NCBI RefSeq assembly: GCF_902859595.1
Contig: NZ_CADIJQ010000001.1
Span: forward strand, 1,116,001-1,180,000
DNA length: 64,000 bases
Direction of reading: 5' to 3'
DNA from: Achromobacter kerstersii
Lineage (GTDB): Bacteria; Pseudomonadota; Gammaproteobacteria; Burkholderiales; Burkholderiaceae_B
The notes under the pieces are model-generated. The model searched no databases. It was given only the letters and a program-made list of their open reading frames with translations, and was not told where the DNA came from. A program made the translations under genes and the position numbers. This document shows, in pieces, positions 47,581 to 56,926 of the stretch (positions are counted from its first letter, which is position 1; the number at the start of each line of letters is the position of its first letter).

Positions 47581-48741
47581 ATGCCCAACGCCTCTCACGC
47601 TTATCAGGACATCCGCGAAGCCGTGCGCGACCTTTGCGCCCAATTCCCCTCCGAGTATTTCCGCAAGATCGACGAAGAACGCGGCTATCCCGAAGACTTT
47701 GTCCGCGCGTTGACCGAGGCCGGCTGGCTGGCTGCACTGATTCCGCAGGAATACGGCGGCTCGGGTCTGGGCCTGACGGAAGCCTCCGTCATCATGGAAG
47801 AAATCAACCGCAGCGGCGGCAACTCGGGCGCCTGCCACGGCCAGATGTACAACATGGGCACGCTGCTGCGCCATGGTTCCGAAGCGCAGAAACGCGAATA
47901 TCTGCCGCGCATTGCGGCCGGCGAATTGCGCCTGCAATCCATGGGCGTCACCGAGCCCACCACCGGCACCGACACCACCAAGATCAAGACCACCGCCGTG
48001 CGCCGTGGCGACCGCTACGTCATCAATGGCCAAAAGGTCTGGATTTCGCGCGTGCAGCATTCCGACCTGATGATTCTGCTGGCGCGCACCACGCCGCTGG
48101 ACCAGGTCACGCGCAAGTCCGAAGGCATGTCGATCTTCCTGGTGGACCTGCATCATGCAGTGAAACACGGCATGGCGATCCGCCCGATTCCGAACATGGT
48201 CAACCACGAGACCAACGAGCTGTTCTTCGACAACCTGGAAATTCCGGTCGAAAACCTGATCGGCGAAGAAGGCAAAGGCTTCAAATACATTCTTGACGGC
48301 CTGAACGCCGAACGCACGCTGATTGCCGCCGAGTGCATCGGCGACGGCTACTGGTTCGTGGACAAGGTCACCGCCTACGCCAAGGAACGCATGGTGTTCG
48401 GCCGCCCGATCGGCCAGAACCAGGGCGTGCAATTCCCCATTGCGCGCGCCCACATCAACGTGGAAGCCGCCAGCCTGATGCGCTATGAAGCGTGCCGCCT
48501 GTTTGACGCGCACGAGCCTTGCGGCGCGCAAGCCAACATGGCCAAGCTGCTGGCCGCCGACGCATCGTGGGAAGCCGCCAACGCCTGCCTGCAATTCCAT
48601 GGCGGCTTTGGCTTTGCCACCGAGTACGACGTCGAACGCAAGTTCCGCGAGACCCGGCTGTATCAGGTGGCGCCCATCTCCACCAACCTGATCCTGTCCT
48701 ACGTCGCCGAACACATCCTGGGCTTGCCCCGTTCCTTCTGA
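47581..48741 (+). CDS. acyl-CoA dehydrogenase
   Basis: A 386-residue flavoenzyme with the N-terminal helical, middle beta and C-terminal helical domains of this family. Visible blocks are QSMGVTEPTTGTD, VWISR, FNDLEIPVENLIGEEGKGF-like NLEIPVENLIGEEGKGF, QNQGVQFPIA and CLQFHGGFGFATEYDVERKFRETRL. The substrate cannot be named. The next gene, an MmgE/PrpD protein, is 17 bases away and likely co-transcribed. The ATG at 47581 avoids an upstream extension inside the divergent promoter region. Confidence 0.88.
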   Translation: MPNASHAYQDIREAVRDLCAQFPSEYFRKIDEERGYPEDFVRALTEAGWLAALIPQEYGGSGLGLTEASVIMEEINRSGGNSGACHGQMYNMGTLLRHGSEAQKREYLPRIAAGELRLQSMGVTEPTTGTDTTKIKTTAVRRGDRYVINGQKVWISRVQHSDLMILLARTTPLDQVTRKSEGMSIFLVDLHHAVKHGMAIRPIPNMVNHETNELFFDNLEIPVENLIGEEGKGFKYILDGLNAERTLIAAECIGDGYWFVDKVTAYAKERMVFGRPIGQNQGVQFPIARAHINVEAASLMRYEACRLFDAHEPCGAQANMAKLLAADASWEAANACLQFHGGFGFATEYDVERKFRETRLYQVAPISTNLILSYVAEHILGLPRSF

Positions 48742-48758
48742 CACCAGGCCATCCGCTC

Positions 48759-50141
48759 ATGACCGCTACTCAAGATACGCCCCACCTTAGCGCCGGCCTT
48801 GCGGCCTTTGCCGCGAACTTGCGCTACGAAGATATCCCCGCGCCGGTATTGCGCCGCGCCGAAGATTTGCTGTTGGACTGCCTGGCGTCGATTCTGGCGG
48901 GCGCCTCGGCGCGCGCCGTGCAAGCCATCGACCGCTACGCGGCAGCGATGGGCCCCACGGAAGGCCCAAGCGAAGTGCTGATCACGCGCCGCCGCACCAG
49001 CCCCCTGTTTGCCGCCATGGTCAATGCCGCCGCCGCGCACGTGGTGGAACAGGACGACGTTCATAACGGCTCGGTGTTCCATCCCGCCGCGGTCGTCTTC
49101 CCGCCCGCACTGGCGGTGGCGCAGGCGCTGGGCAGCTCGGGCCGCGACCTGCTCGTGGCCGCCGTCGCCGGGTACGAAGTGGGTATCCGCGTTGGTGAAT
49201 TCCTGGGCCGTTCGCACTACAAAATCTTCCACACGACGGGCACGGCGGGCACGCTGGCCGCTGCCGTGACGGTGGGCCGCTTGTTGAAGCTGACGCCCGA
49301 GCAGATGCTGCACGCGCTGGGTTCCGCCGGCACGCAGGCCGCCGGCCTGTGGGAATTTTTGCGTGACGCCGCCGACTCCAAGCAACTGCACACGGCGAAA
49401 GCCGCCGCTGACGGCATCACCGCAGCCTATCTGGCACGCGAAGGCTTCACCGGCGCACGCCACATTCTGGAAGGCCCGCAAGGCATGGCGGCCGGCATGT
49501 CCACCGATGCCGACCCGTCCAAGCTGTGCGACCGCCTGGGCGAACGCTGGGCGCTGGCCGAGACCTCGTTCAAGTTCCATGCGTCGTGTCGCCACACGCA
49601 CCCCGCCGCCGACGCGCTGCAACAAGCGCTGCGCGACAACAAGCTGACGGAAGCCGATGTGGAACGCGTGGTGGCCCACGTGCATCAGGGCGCCATCGAC
49701 GTGCTGGGGCCGGTCGTCAACCCGCAGACGGTGCATCAGTCCAAGTTTTCGATGGGCACGGTGCTGGCGCTGATCGCGCGCAAAGGCCGCGCTGGGCTTG
49801 CCGAGTTCGATGCGGGGTTGGACGACCCGGCCGTTGCGGCGTTTCGCGGCAAGGTCGACATGGTGCTGGACCCGGAAGTCGACAGTGCCTATCCGCAGCG
49901 CTGGATTGGCAAGGTCACCGTCACCACGCGCGACGGCCGCACGCTGCACGGCCGCGTGGACGAACCGAAGGGCGACCCCGGCAACACGCTCAGCCGTGCC
50001 GAGATCGAAGACAAGACGCTCAGCCTGGGCCGTTACGCGGATGCGGCAACGGAACAGGAACTGCGCGGCCTGATCGACACGATCTGGGGGCTTGAGCAGG
50101 TACAGAAGGTGGGGATGTTGCTGGCGCACAAGGGCGCGTGA
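48759..50141 (+). CDS. MmgE/PrpD family protein
   Basis: A 460-residue protein of the MmgE/PrpD family, which includes 2-methylcitrate and related dehydratases; here no prpB or prpC neighbours exist, so the substrate is open. Family blocks are AAAHVVEQDDVHNGSVFHPAAVVFPPALA, AGYEVGIRVGEFLG, FHTTGTAGTLAAAV and SFKFHASCRHTHPAADA. It is paired with the acyl-CoA dehydrogenase just upstream, a combination that suggests a small organic-acid or branched acyl catabolic step. A strong palindromic terminator follows. Confidence 0.88.
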   Translation: MTATQDTPHLSAGLAAFAANLRYEDIPAPVLRRAEDLLLDCLASILAGASARAVQAIDRYAAAMGPTEGPSEVLITRRRTSPLFAAMVNAAAAHVVEQDDVHNGSVFHPAAVVFPPALAVAQALGSSGRDLLVAAVAGYEVGIRVGEFLGRSHYKIFHTTGTAGTLAAAVTVGRLLKLTPEQMLHALGSAGTQAAGLWEFLRDAADSKQLHTAKAAADGITAAYLAREGFTGARHILEGPQGMAAGMSTDADPSKLCDRLGERWALAETSFKFHASCRHTHPAADALQQALRDNKLTEADVERVVAHVHQGAIDVLGPVVNPQTVHQSKFSMGTVLALIARKGRAGLAEFDAGLDDPAVAAFRGKVDMVLDPEVDSAYPQRWIGKVTVTTRDGRTLHGRVDEPKGDPGNTLSRAEIEDKTLSLGRYADAATEQELRGLIDTIWGLEQVQKVGMLLAHKGA

Positions 50142-50162
50142 CGATACGCTTTTGCTGACACG

Positions 50163-50202
50163 CAATGACAAACAGCCGCTTTTCCGCGGCTGTTTGTCAT
50201 TG
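50163..50202. terminator. bidirectional terminator between mmgE/prpD-like gene and rph
   Basis: A perfect 17-bp stem (CAATGACAAACAGCCGC with its complement) and a six-base loop, between convergent genes. The TTTGTCATT arm supplies a T-rich end in both directions. Confidence 0.75.
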
Positions 50203-50240
50203 GGCGAGAAAACGCCGCGTGGTCAGGTTCAACGCATGCG

Positions 50241-50975
50241 TCAGACCAATGCTGCGCGCTGCGCCCGAACCAGGCTGGCAATACCGCCTTCGGCCAGCAC
50301 CAGCATCGTGTCCAATTCAGCACGCGTGAAGGTCGCGCCCTCGCCGGTGCCTTGCACTTCAACAAAGGCGCCGCTGCCCGTCATGATGACGTTCACATCG
50401 GCGTCGCAGGCCGAGTCTTCGGCGTAATCCAAATCCAGTACCGAACGGCCTTGCACCAGGCCCACCGACACCGCAGCCACCGCGTCGCGGATCGGATTCA
50501 CGGCCAGGTCGCCACGCTTCATCAGCAACGCCACGGCGTCAGCCGCTGCGACCCATGCGCCGGTGATACTGGCGCAGCGCGTGCCGCCATCGGCTTGCAA
50601 CACGTCGCAGTCCAGATGCAGCGTGCGTTCGCCCAGCGCCTTCATATCGAACACGGCGCGCAGGCTGCGGCCGATCAGGCGCTGGATTTCCTGCGTGCGG
50701 CCACTTTGCTTGCCGCGTGCGGCTTCGCGGTCGCCGCGCGTGTGTGTGGCGCGCGGCAGCATGCCGTATTCCGCCGTGACCCAGCCTTCGCCCTTGCCCT
50801 TCAGAAAAGGCGGCACTTTTTCAAGCACGCTGGCCGTGCACAGCACGTGGGTGTTGCCGGCCTTCACCAGCACCGACCCTTCGGCGTAGCGCGTGAAGCC
50901 GCGCTCCAGGCTGAACGGGCGCAATTCATCAACAGCGCGGCCGGACGGACGGGCGATGGTGGGCAGTGTGGTCAC
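50241..50975 (-). CDS. rph: ribonuclease PH
   Basis: A 244-residue 3'-5' phosphorolytic exonuclease for tRNA 3' ends. The N-terminal [19 protein letters not shown] is the family opening; further blocks are [48 protein letters not shown] and [10 protein letters not shown] chose the GTG at 50975 because GGAG is seven bases upstream; the ATG at 51011 would add 12 residues without a site. It is divergent from yicC. Confidence 0.95.
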   Translation of the reverse strand: MTTLPTIARPSGRAVDELRPFSLERGFTRYAEGSVLVKAGNTHVLCTASVLEKVPPFLKGKGEGWVTAEYGMLPRATHTRGDREAARGKQSGRTQEIQRLIGRSLRAVFDMKALGERTLHLDCDVLQADGGTRCASITGAWVAAADAVALLMKRGDLAVNPIRDAVAAVSVGLVQGRSVLDLDYAEDSACDADVNVIMTGSGAFVEVQGTGEGATFTRAELDTMLVLAEGGIASLVRAQRAALV

Positions 50976-51084
50976 AGGCAGACTCCAGACAGGAACATTG
51001 ATTCGCGGCATTGTACGGGGTGGCGCCGCAGGAAATCGCCGCTTGGAGTATCCTGCCGCGATATATCACCAGGAAACGCACATC

Positions 51085-52017
51085 ATGATTCGCAGCATGA
51101 CCGCCTTCGGCAACGCCCGAGCAGACCTAGAACAAGGCACGCTTGCCATCGAACTGCGCAGCGTCAACAGCCGCTTTCTTGACCTGTACTTCCGCCTGCC
51201 CGATGAATTGCGGCACGTGGAAACGCCCTTGCGCGAATTGCTGACCGCCAACCTGGCGCGCGGCAAGGTCGAGATCCGGGTTTCGTTCACGCGCAACGCC
51301 AGCACCGACCTGTCCAAGCTGGACCCGACCTGGCTGGAAAGCCTGGCGGAACAACTGCAAGCCGCGCGCCGCATCGTCCCCGATATCGCCCCGCCCCGTC
51401 TGGTGGAGTTGTTCAATTGGCCCGGCCAACGCGGCAACGACGCGCTGGACCCGCAGATCTGGGGCGCCGCTTGCCTGCAAGCGGCCCAGCAAGCGCTGAC
51501 GCAATTGCAGGAAGGCCGCGCACGCGAAGGCGACCGCCTGGCCGAAATGATGCGTGAATGCGCGGACGGTGTCGCGCGTGTCGTCGATATCGTGCAAACC
51601 CACCTGCCCCAGCTGCTGGCCGACCATCGCGACAAGCTGGCCGCGAAACTGCGCGAAAGCGTGGAATCCGCCTTCCCCGGCGGCTTCACGCATATTTCGG
51701 GCACGGAGTTGTCCGAGCGCTTGTCGCAGGAAGCCAACTTGTTTGCGCTGCGCATTGATGTGGCCGAAGAGTTGTCGCGCCTGCGCTCGCACCTTGAAGA
51801 ACTGCGTCACCTGCTGACGGACGGCGGCGGCAAGGCCGTGTCAGGCAAGAAGAACGCGGGCAGCGCAGGCAAGCGCCTGGACTTCCTGTTCCAGGAAATG
51901 AACCGCGAAGCCAACACGCTGGGTTCCAAGGCCGGCAGCATGGAAGTCACCCGCGCCGCCATGGACTTGAAACTGCTTATTGAGCAGATGCGTGAACAGG
52001 CGCAAAACATCGAGTAA
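51085..52017 (+). CDS. yicC: YicC family endoribonuclease-like protein
   Basis: A 310-residue protein with the characteristic N-terminus MIRSMTAFGNA and the SVNSRFLD motif, and the C-terminal GKRLDFLFQEMNREANTLGSKA block with ETNT-like geometry found in YicC. E. coli YicC has ribonuclease activity and promotes RyhB decay, according to recent work I recall. AGGAAA lies upstream of the ATG. It is divergent from rph and followed by a perfect hairpin. Confidence 0.94.
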   Translation: MIRSMTAFGNARADLEQGTLAIELRSVNSRFLDLYFRLPDELRHVETPLRELLTANLARGKVEIRVSFTRNASTDLSKLDPTWLESLAEQLQAARRIVPDIAPPRLVELFNWPGQRGNDALDPQIWGAACLQAAQQALTQLQEGRAREGDRLAEMMRECADGVARVVDIVQTHLPQLLADHRDKLAAKLRESVESAFPGGFTHISGTELSERLSQEANLFALRIDVAEELSRLRSHLEELRHLLTDGGGKAVSGKKNAGSAGKRLDFLFQEMNREANTLGSKAGSMEVTRAAMDLKLLIEQMREQAQNIE

Positions 52018-52047
52018 TGCGCGGGCGTTTCTGACACATTCGTGACA

Positions 52048-52075
52048 AACGAGGGCCGCTATCGCGGCCCTCGTT
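52048..52075. terminator. yicC terminator hairpin
   Basis: AACGAGGGCCGC-TATC-GCGGCCCTCGTT, a perfect 12-bp stem about 30 bases after the yicC stop. The T-rich tail is short. Confidence 0.7.
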
Positions 52076-52162
52076 GCATTCCAGACTTTTCCTATTCGTC
52101 GAACGTTCGCAGCGTGGTGTCATGGCGGGTTTATTTTAGGGTTCGACTAATCAGGAATCGCC

Positions 52163-53080
52163 ATGTTCCGCAAGACCTTTCTGCCGCCCGTCGCCAACCT
52201 GCTCGCCTTCGAGGCAGTCGCGCGGCGCAACAGCGTATCCCGCGCGGCGGATGAGCTGCACTTGACGCAAAGCGCTGTCTCACGCCAGATCCATCAACTT
52301 GAAACGCAGTTGGGCGTCACGATGTTCCATCGCGTGCGCCAACGCGTCGTACTCAGCGAAGCCGGCCGGGCTTATGCCGCTGAAGTCCGCATTCTGCTGC
52401 ACCAATTGTCCGACGCCACGCGCCGCACCATGGCTTGCACGCAGCGCGATGAACTCAATCTGGCGGTGCTGCCCACCCTGGGCACGCGCTGGTTGATTCC
52501 GCGCTTGGGGGATTTCATGGCGCTCAAGCCCGAGGTCACCATCAATTTCACCTCGCGCACGCTGCCTTTCGAATTTTCCAAAGAACCCTTCGATGCGGCC
52601 ATACACTTTGGCGCACCCGACTGGGCCGGCGCGGTCTGCGAATACCTGATGCATGAAGAAGTCATCGTGGTGTGCAGCCCCGCGCTTCAACGGCTGCATC
52701 GCATCCGGCAGATTGCCGACCTGAGCGGCGTCGTGCTGCTGCACCAGATGTCGCGCGCAGCGCAATGGGCGTCGTGGCTGGAACAACATGGGGCGAACAC
52801 CGCGCAGGCCCTGCGCGGCCCGCAATTCGAGCAGGTGGCGATGCTGGCACAAGCCGCCGCATCGGGGTTGGGCGCTGCCCTGCTGCCCCGCTTCCTGGTG
52901 GAGCGCGAGCTCAGCAGCGGTGAATTGATCCAGCTATTCCCGCAGGCCCTGAACAGCACCGACGCGTATTACTTCGTCTACCCCCAGTCCCTGGCCCAAG
53001 CCCCGCTGGTGCGTGAGTTTGGGGCCTGGATACTGGGGCAGTGCCGCACGCCCGCGGACGTGCCGCAGGCGCACGCTTAA
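52163..53080 (+). CDS. LysR-family regulator (GcvA-like)
   Basis: A 305-residue LysR protein; the N-terminal block LPPVANLLAFEAVARRNSVSRAADELHLTQSAVSRQIHQLE resembles GcvA/AmpR-type members. A CGAACGTTCG palindrome lies 54 bases upstream (52100-52109) and may be an autoregulatory site. The stop TAA is the first of a series of near-identical repeats. It faces lysP tail to tail and its target is unknown. Confidence 0.87.
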   Translation: MFRKTFLPPVANLLAFEAVARRNSVSRAADELHLTQSAVSRQIHQLETQLGVTMFHRVRQRVVLSEAGRAYAAEVRILLHQLSDATRRTMACTQRDELNLAVLPTLGTRWLIPRLGDFMALKPEVTINFTSRTLPFEFSKEPFDAAIHFGAPDWAGAVCEYLMHEEVIVVCSPALQRLHRIRQIADLSGVVLLHQMSRAAQWASWLEQHGANTAQALRGPQFEQVAMLAQAAASGLGAALLPRFLVERELSSGELIQLFPQALNSTDAYYFVYPQSLAQAPLVREFGAWILGQCRTPADVPQAHA

Positions 53081-53180
53081 CGGGCCTCGCCTTAAAGGGC
53101 CGCGCTTTAACGGGCCAGGCTTTAAGGGCCTCGGATTAGCGGGCCTTGGCTAGCGGGCCTCGGCTTAACGGGCCTCGCCG
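53081..53180. repeat. degenerate 14-15 bp tandem repeat with stop codons
   Basis: Six to seven head-to-tail units of the type CGGGCCTCGGCTTAA fill the gap between the LysR gene and lysP (units start at 53081, 53096, 53111, 53126, 53140, 53154 and 53169). Units differ by a few bases and by one base in length. The TTA in the units is a stop on the minus strand as well as part of TTAA, and one unit supplies the lysP stop. Confidence 0.85.
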
Positions 53181-54727
53181 GCTGCGGGTTCGCCGCGCAA
53201 TGCGGAATCCAGATACTGGCTACGGGCGCGCGCATCCGGGAAGCGCATGTCGCGATAGCTGACAAAGCGCGACCCGCGCGTCAGCCGGTATCCCAGCCAG
53301 ATCAGCAGGAACAACGGAATGCCAATGTAGGTGGCGACGACGCCGCCCCAATCGATCCGGTCTTGCAGGAACGCCTGGTAGTTCTGGCCCAGCGTGATGA
53401 TCAGGCACAGCACAAAAGCGAAGATGGGGCCGAACGGGAAGAACGGCGACACATAGGGCAAGTCCGCCAGGTTATGGCCTTGCTTCACATAGCCACGACG
53501 GAAACGGTAGTGGCTGATCGCGATGCCCAACCAGGCGATGAAGCCCGTCATGCCGGATGTATTCAACAGCCAGATGTACACGGCGTTCGGGCTGAAGATG
53601 AACGTGAAGAAGCACAGCGCCGCGACGACCGTCGTCGCCAACAGCGCCCACAGCGGCACGCCATTACGCGAAATACGGCCAAAAATGCGCGGCGCCTTGC
53701 CATCGCGCGCCAGGCTGTAGAGCATCCGCGTCGCGGCATACATGCCGGAGTTGCCCGCCGACAGCACGGATGTCAGCACCACGGCATTCATGACTGACGC
53801 CGCCCCCAGCAGGCCGGCGCGTTCGAAAATGAGCGCGAACGGGCTGACGCTGATGTCCTCGACATCGTTGCGCAGCAAGTGGGGGTCCGTATAGGGAATC
53901 AACAGGCCGATCACCAGGATGGCCATCACGTAGAACAGCAAAATGCGCCAGAACACCTGACGCACCGCACGCGGCAGGTTGCGGGCCGGGTCTTTGGATT
54001 CGCCAGCGGCGATGCCGATCAGCTCGGTGCCCTGGAACGAAAAACCCACCACCATGGCCACGCCGATCAAGGCCGCGAAGCCGCCCGCAAATGGCGCATC
54101 GCCTACGGTCCAGTTGGCGACGCCACCGGTTTCGCCCCCGCGAATGATGCCCAGCAGCATCATCACGCCCATCGCCACAAAGCCCAGCACGGCCACCACC
54201 TTGATCAGCGCGAACCAGAATTCGGCTTCGCCGAAACCGCGCGCCGACATGGCGTTCAGGCCAAAGGTAATGGCCAGGAACAAGGCGCTCCAGTAGAAGC
54301 CCGGCACGTCGGGGAACCAGTACGCCATGACAAGCTGCGCCGCCACCAGATCGACCGCGACCGTAACGGCCCAGTTGTACCAATAGTTCCAGCCCAGCGC
54401 GAAGCCGAAGCCGTCTTCCACGTAGCGTGCGCCGTAGGTCGAAAACGAGCCCGATACCGGCATGGCGGCGGCGAGTTCGCCCAGGCTGGTCATCAGGAAA
54501 TAGACCATGATGCCGATCAGCACGTAGCCCAGCAGCGCGCCGCCGGGGCCCGCCTTGGCGATCGTCGCGCCGGATGCCACGAACAGGCCGGTCCCGATGG
54601 ACCCGCCCACGGCGATCATCGTCAGGTGGCGCGCCGACAAGGTGCGGCGCAGTTCGGAAGGCGCTTGCGCCTTCGTCGCGTGCGCGCCGCCCGCGCGGCG
54701 GTCATCGTGTTCCGATGGAGACAACAT
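53165..54727 (-). CDS. lysP: lysine-specific permease LysP
   Basis: A 520-residue APC-superfamily transporter with about 12 membrane segments, highly similar along its length to E. coli LysP: LSARHLTMIAVGGSIGTGLFVASGATI, FGFALGWNYWYNWAVTVAVDLVAAQLVM and NTSGMTGFIAWLGIAISHYRFRRGYV. It imports lysine with protons. AAGGA precedes the ATG at 54727; a longer frame extends into non-family residues. The C-terminus (PAAGEAR) is encoded in the edge of the tandem repeat. Confidence 0.94.
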   Translation of the reverse strand: MLSPSEHDDRRAGGAHATKAQAPSELRRTLSARHLTMIAVGGSIGTGLFVASGATIAKAGPGGALLGYVLIGIMVYFLMTSLGELAAAMPVSGSFSTYGARYVEDGFGFALGWNYWYNWAVTVAVDLVAAQLVMAYWFPDVPGFYWSALFLAITFGLNAMSARGFGEAEFWFALIKVVAVLGFVAMGVMMLLGIIRGGETGGVANWTVGDAPFAGGFAALIGVAMVVGFSFQGTELIGIAAGESKDPARNLPRAVRQVFWRILLFYVMAILVIGLLIPYTDPHLLRNDVEDISVSPFALIFERAGLLGAASVMNAVVLTSVLSAGNSGMYAATRMLYSLARDGKAPRIFGRISRNGVPLWALLATTVVAALCFFTFIFSPNAVYIWLLNTSGMTGFIAWLGIAISHYRFRRGYVKQGHNLADLPYVSPFFPFGPIFAFVLCLIITLGQNYQAFLQDRIDWGGVVATYIGIPLFLLIWLGYRLTRGSRFVSYRDMRFPDARARSQYLDSALRGEPAAGEAR

Positions 54728-54814
54728 GCATTCCTTAACGTCATGAAAGGCCCCGCGCGAACCGGCGCGCGCAGCCTCGGGATTACCAAACAACGCGCGA
54801 GGATAGCGCAAACG

Positions 54815-54839
54815 GCCCCGTCACGAAAAATGACGGGGC
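54815..54839 (-). terminator. amn terminator
   Basis: GCCCCGTCA-CGAAAAA-TGACGGGGC, a perfect 9-bp stem 20 bases after the amn stop. On the minus strand the T-run is in the loop, so efficiency is uncertain. Confidence 0.5.
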
Positions 54840-54858
54840 TCGGGGGACGCATCAGCGT

Positions 54859-56358
54859 TTATTGAAACGCTGTTTCCATGAAGGTGCGCAGCTTGCGCGA
54901 ATGCAGGCGTTCCGGCGGCATGTCGCGCAGCCGTTCCAGCGCCCGGATACCAATTTCCAGATGCTGGTTGACCTGCCGGCGATAGAACACGCTGGCCATG
55001 CCCGGCAGCTTCAATTCGCCGTGCAGGGGTTTGTCAGACACGCAAAGCAAGGTGCCATACGGCACGCGGAAGCGGAACCCGTTGGCCGCGATGGTGGCGG
55101 ATTCCATGTCCAGCGCAATGGCGCGCGACTGCGCGAAACGCTCGACCAGTTCAACGTGATCGCGCAATTCCCAGTTGCGGTTGTCGATGGTGGCGACGGT
55201 GCCTGTGCGCATGATGCGCTTCAGATCCCAGCCCGACAGGCCGGCCACTTCTTCCACCGCCTGTTCCAGCGCCACCTGCACTTCAGCCAGCGCCGGCACG
55301 GGCACCCAGGTGGGCAGGTCGGCATCCAGCACGTGGTCTTCGCGCACATAACCATGCGCCAGCACGTAGTCGCCCAGCCGCTGGGAGTCTCGCAGGCCGG
55401 CGCAATGGCCCAGCATCAGCCACGCATGCGGACGCAGCACGGCGATGTGGTCGGTGATGGTCTTGGCGTTTGACGGCCCCACGCCGATATTGACGAGCGT
55501 GATGCCGGAATGGTCGCCACGCACCAGGTGGTACGCGGGCATTTGCGGCAGGCGCGTGGCATGGGCTTCGTCGCCTGGGCCGCTTTCACCCCGGCGCGTG
55601 ATGCGGTTGCCCGGCTCGACCAGCATTTCGTAGTCTTCGTTGCCGCTGGCCATCAGCGCGCGCGCCCGGGCGCAGAACTCGTCGACATAGAACTGGTAGT
55701 TCGTGAACAGGACGAAATTCTGGAAATGCGCAGGCGCGGTGGATGTGTAGTGCTGCAAGCGGTGCAGCGAGTAATCCACGCGCTGCGCAGTAAACGGGGC
55801 CAATGGCTTGGGCTCGCCCTCCTTGCCGCGCCACGATCCGTTGACGATGGCGTCGTCGGTGACGGCCAGGTCGGGCACATCGAAAAGGTCGCGCAAGGGG
55901 CGCTTCAGCGCTTCCAGGTGTTCGCCTTCGACATAGGCGCCTTCGGGGAAGGCAAAGTGCAAGGGGATGGGGGAATCGGATTCGCCGACTTCCACGGCAA
56001 CGCGGTGGTTCTGCAATAACTGGCCGACCTGCTCGATCAGGTAATCGCGGAACAGTTCGGGTTGGGTGATGGTGGTCTGGTAGATGCCGGGTTCGGCCAC
56101 ATGGCCGTAGGACAGGCGCGTATCGATCGGGTCGTACGTTTCAACCACGATGCGGATGGCCGGGTAGTAAGCGCGGGCGCGTTCACGGCCGTTGCCGGAA
56201 CCCTTCAGCACTTCACGGAAGGCCGCCCGCAGAAAGGCCGTATTGCGCGCGTAGATTTCGGCCAGCCGGTCGACCGCGGCGCGGGCGTCTTGGAAGGGCT
56301 CAAAGGGCAGCGCGTCGGGCCGGTTCATCGAAGACAAGGGGTGAACTGCATTCATCAT
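54859..56358 (-). CDS. amn: AMP nucleosidase
   Basis: A 499-residue enzyme that splits AMP into adenine and ribose 5-phosphate. The N-terminal regulatory part is followed by the nucleosidase domain with GVGPSNAKTITDHIAVLRPHAWLMLGHCAGL, and the catalytic-region block IALDMESATIAANGFRFRVPYGTLLCVSDKPLHGELK. E. coli Amn is 484 residues, so full length is clear. The first codon is ATG at 56358, with an in-frame ATG one codon later. The gene diverges from the His-rich small protein gene. Confidence 0.94.
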   Translation of the reverse strand: MMNAVHPLSSMNRPDALPFEPFQDARAAVDRLAEIYARNTAFLRAAFREVLKGSGNGRERARAYYPAIRIVVETYDPIDTRLSYGHVAEPGIYQTTITQPELFRDYLIEQVGQLLQNHRVAVEVGESDSPIPLHFAFPEGAYVEGEHLEALKRPLRDLFDVPDLAVTDDAIVNGSWRGKEGEPKPLAPFTAQRVDYSLHRLQHYTSTAPAHFQNFVLFTNYQFYVDEFCARARALMASGNEDYEMLVEPGNRITRRGESGPGDEAHATRLPQMPAYHLVRGDHSGITLVNIGVGPSNAKTITDHIAVLRPHAWLMLGHCAGLRDSQRLGDYVLAHGYVREDHVLDADLPTWVPVPALAEVQVALEQAVEEVAGLSGWDLKRIMRTGTVATIDNRNWELRDHVELVERFAQSRAIALDMESATIAANGFRFRVPYGTLLCVSDKPLHGELKLPGMASVFYRRQVNQHLEIGIRALERLRDMPPERLHSRKLRTFMETAFQ

Positions 56359-56454
56359 TGAGCTTTACTCCGCTTTCTTGTCTGCCGATTATGCCCGAGG
56401 CGGCGAATCATGAAGTGCCATATTCGGGCACGCTTCGGGTACGCCAGCGTCGCC

Positions 56455-56481
56455 AATGATAAGGAAACAATATATCATTCC
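56455..56481 (+). promoter_or_regulatory. AT-rich inverted repeat upstream of the His-rich protein/ZnuD genes
   Basis: AATGATA (56455-56461) and TATCATT (56473-56479) form an inverted repeat about 35 bases before the small gene. It lies where an operator for a zinc- or iron-responsive repressor (Zur or Fur) would be expected, but it does not match either consensus well. Confidence 0.35.
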
Positions 56482-56511
56482 GTTTTTCTGTTTTTCGTCC
56501 CGCCCTGCTCC

Positions 56512-56865
56512 ATGCCGTTTTCGCCAGGCCACCGCCGCAACACCCCGCCGCGCTTGACGCGATGGGGCGTGCTGGCTTGGCTGTGCCTTTGCCTGCTGCT
56601 GTCCCCGGTGGGCAGCCTGCACCATGCGTTGACGCATCTGGGCGAACCTCCCGCGGCCAGTCAGGACGATGCCCATCCCCATGAAAAGTTGGGGCATTGC
56701 GACCTGTGCCAGCTCTGGGACTTGCTGGACGCCACGCTACCGTCTGCGTTCGAATGGGCGGTGGGCGACGCCCCCCACGCACACCCAGCGCGCCCTTTGC
56801 CAGCCGGCGCCATCGCCATCGGCAGCACCTGGTTTCAATCCCGCGCCCCGCCCGTCCAGGGCTGA
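56512..56865 (+). CDS. small His-rich exported protein (DUF2946-like)
   Basis: A 117-residue protein with a hydrophobic segment (GVLAWLCLCLLLSPVGS, about 20-36) and a His/Cys-rich part: HHALTH, then DAHPHEKLGHCDLCQLWDLL, ending in HAHPARP. The HCxLC motif resembles DUF2946-type proteins often found beside metal uptake genes. I suggest it is an exported metal-binding accessory of the TonB receptor 61 bases downstream. The ATG at 56512 was chosen because the frame upstream is not protein-like. Confidence 0.6.
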   Translation: MPFSPGHRRNTPPRLTRWGVLAWLCLCLLLSPVGSLHHALTHLGEPPAASQDDAHPHEKLGHCDLCQLWDLLDATLPSAFEWAVGDAPHAHPARPLPAGAIAIGSTWFQSRAPPVQG

Positions 56866-56926
56866 AATCCGTCGTCTTCCCTGATTTCTATCTGCCGGCC
56901 TTGAGCCGGCGCCCTGGATTCCCACT

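Noticed and set aside
53081..53180. CRISPR-like array.
   Set aside because: Units are contiguous without spacers, only 14-15 bases long and degenerate; no cas genes nearby.
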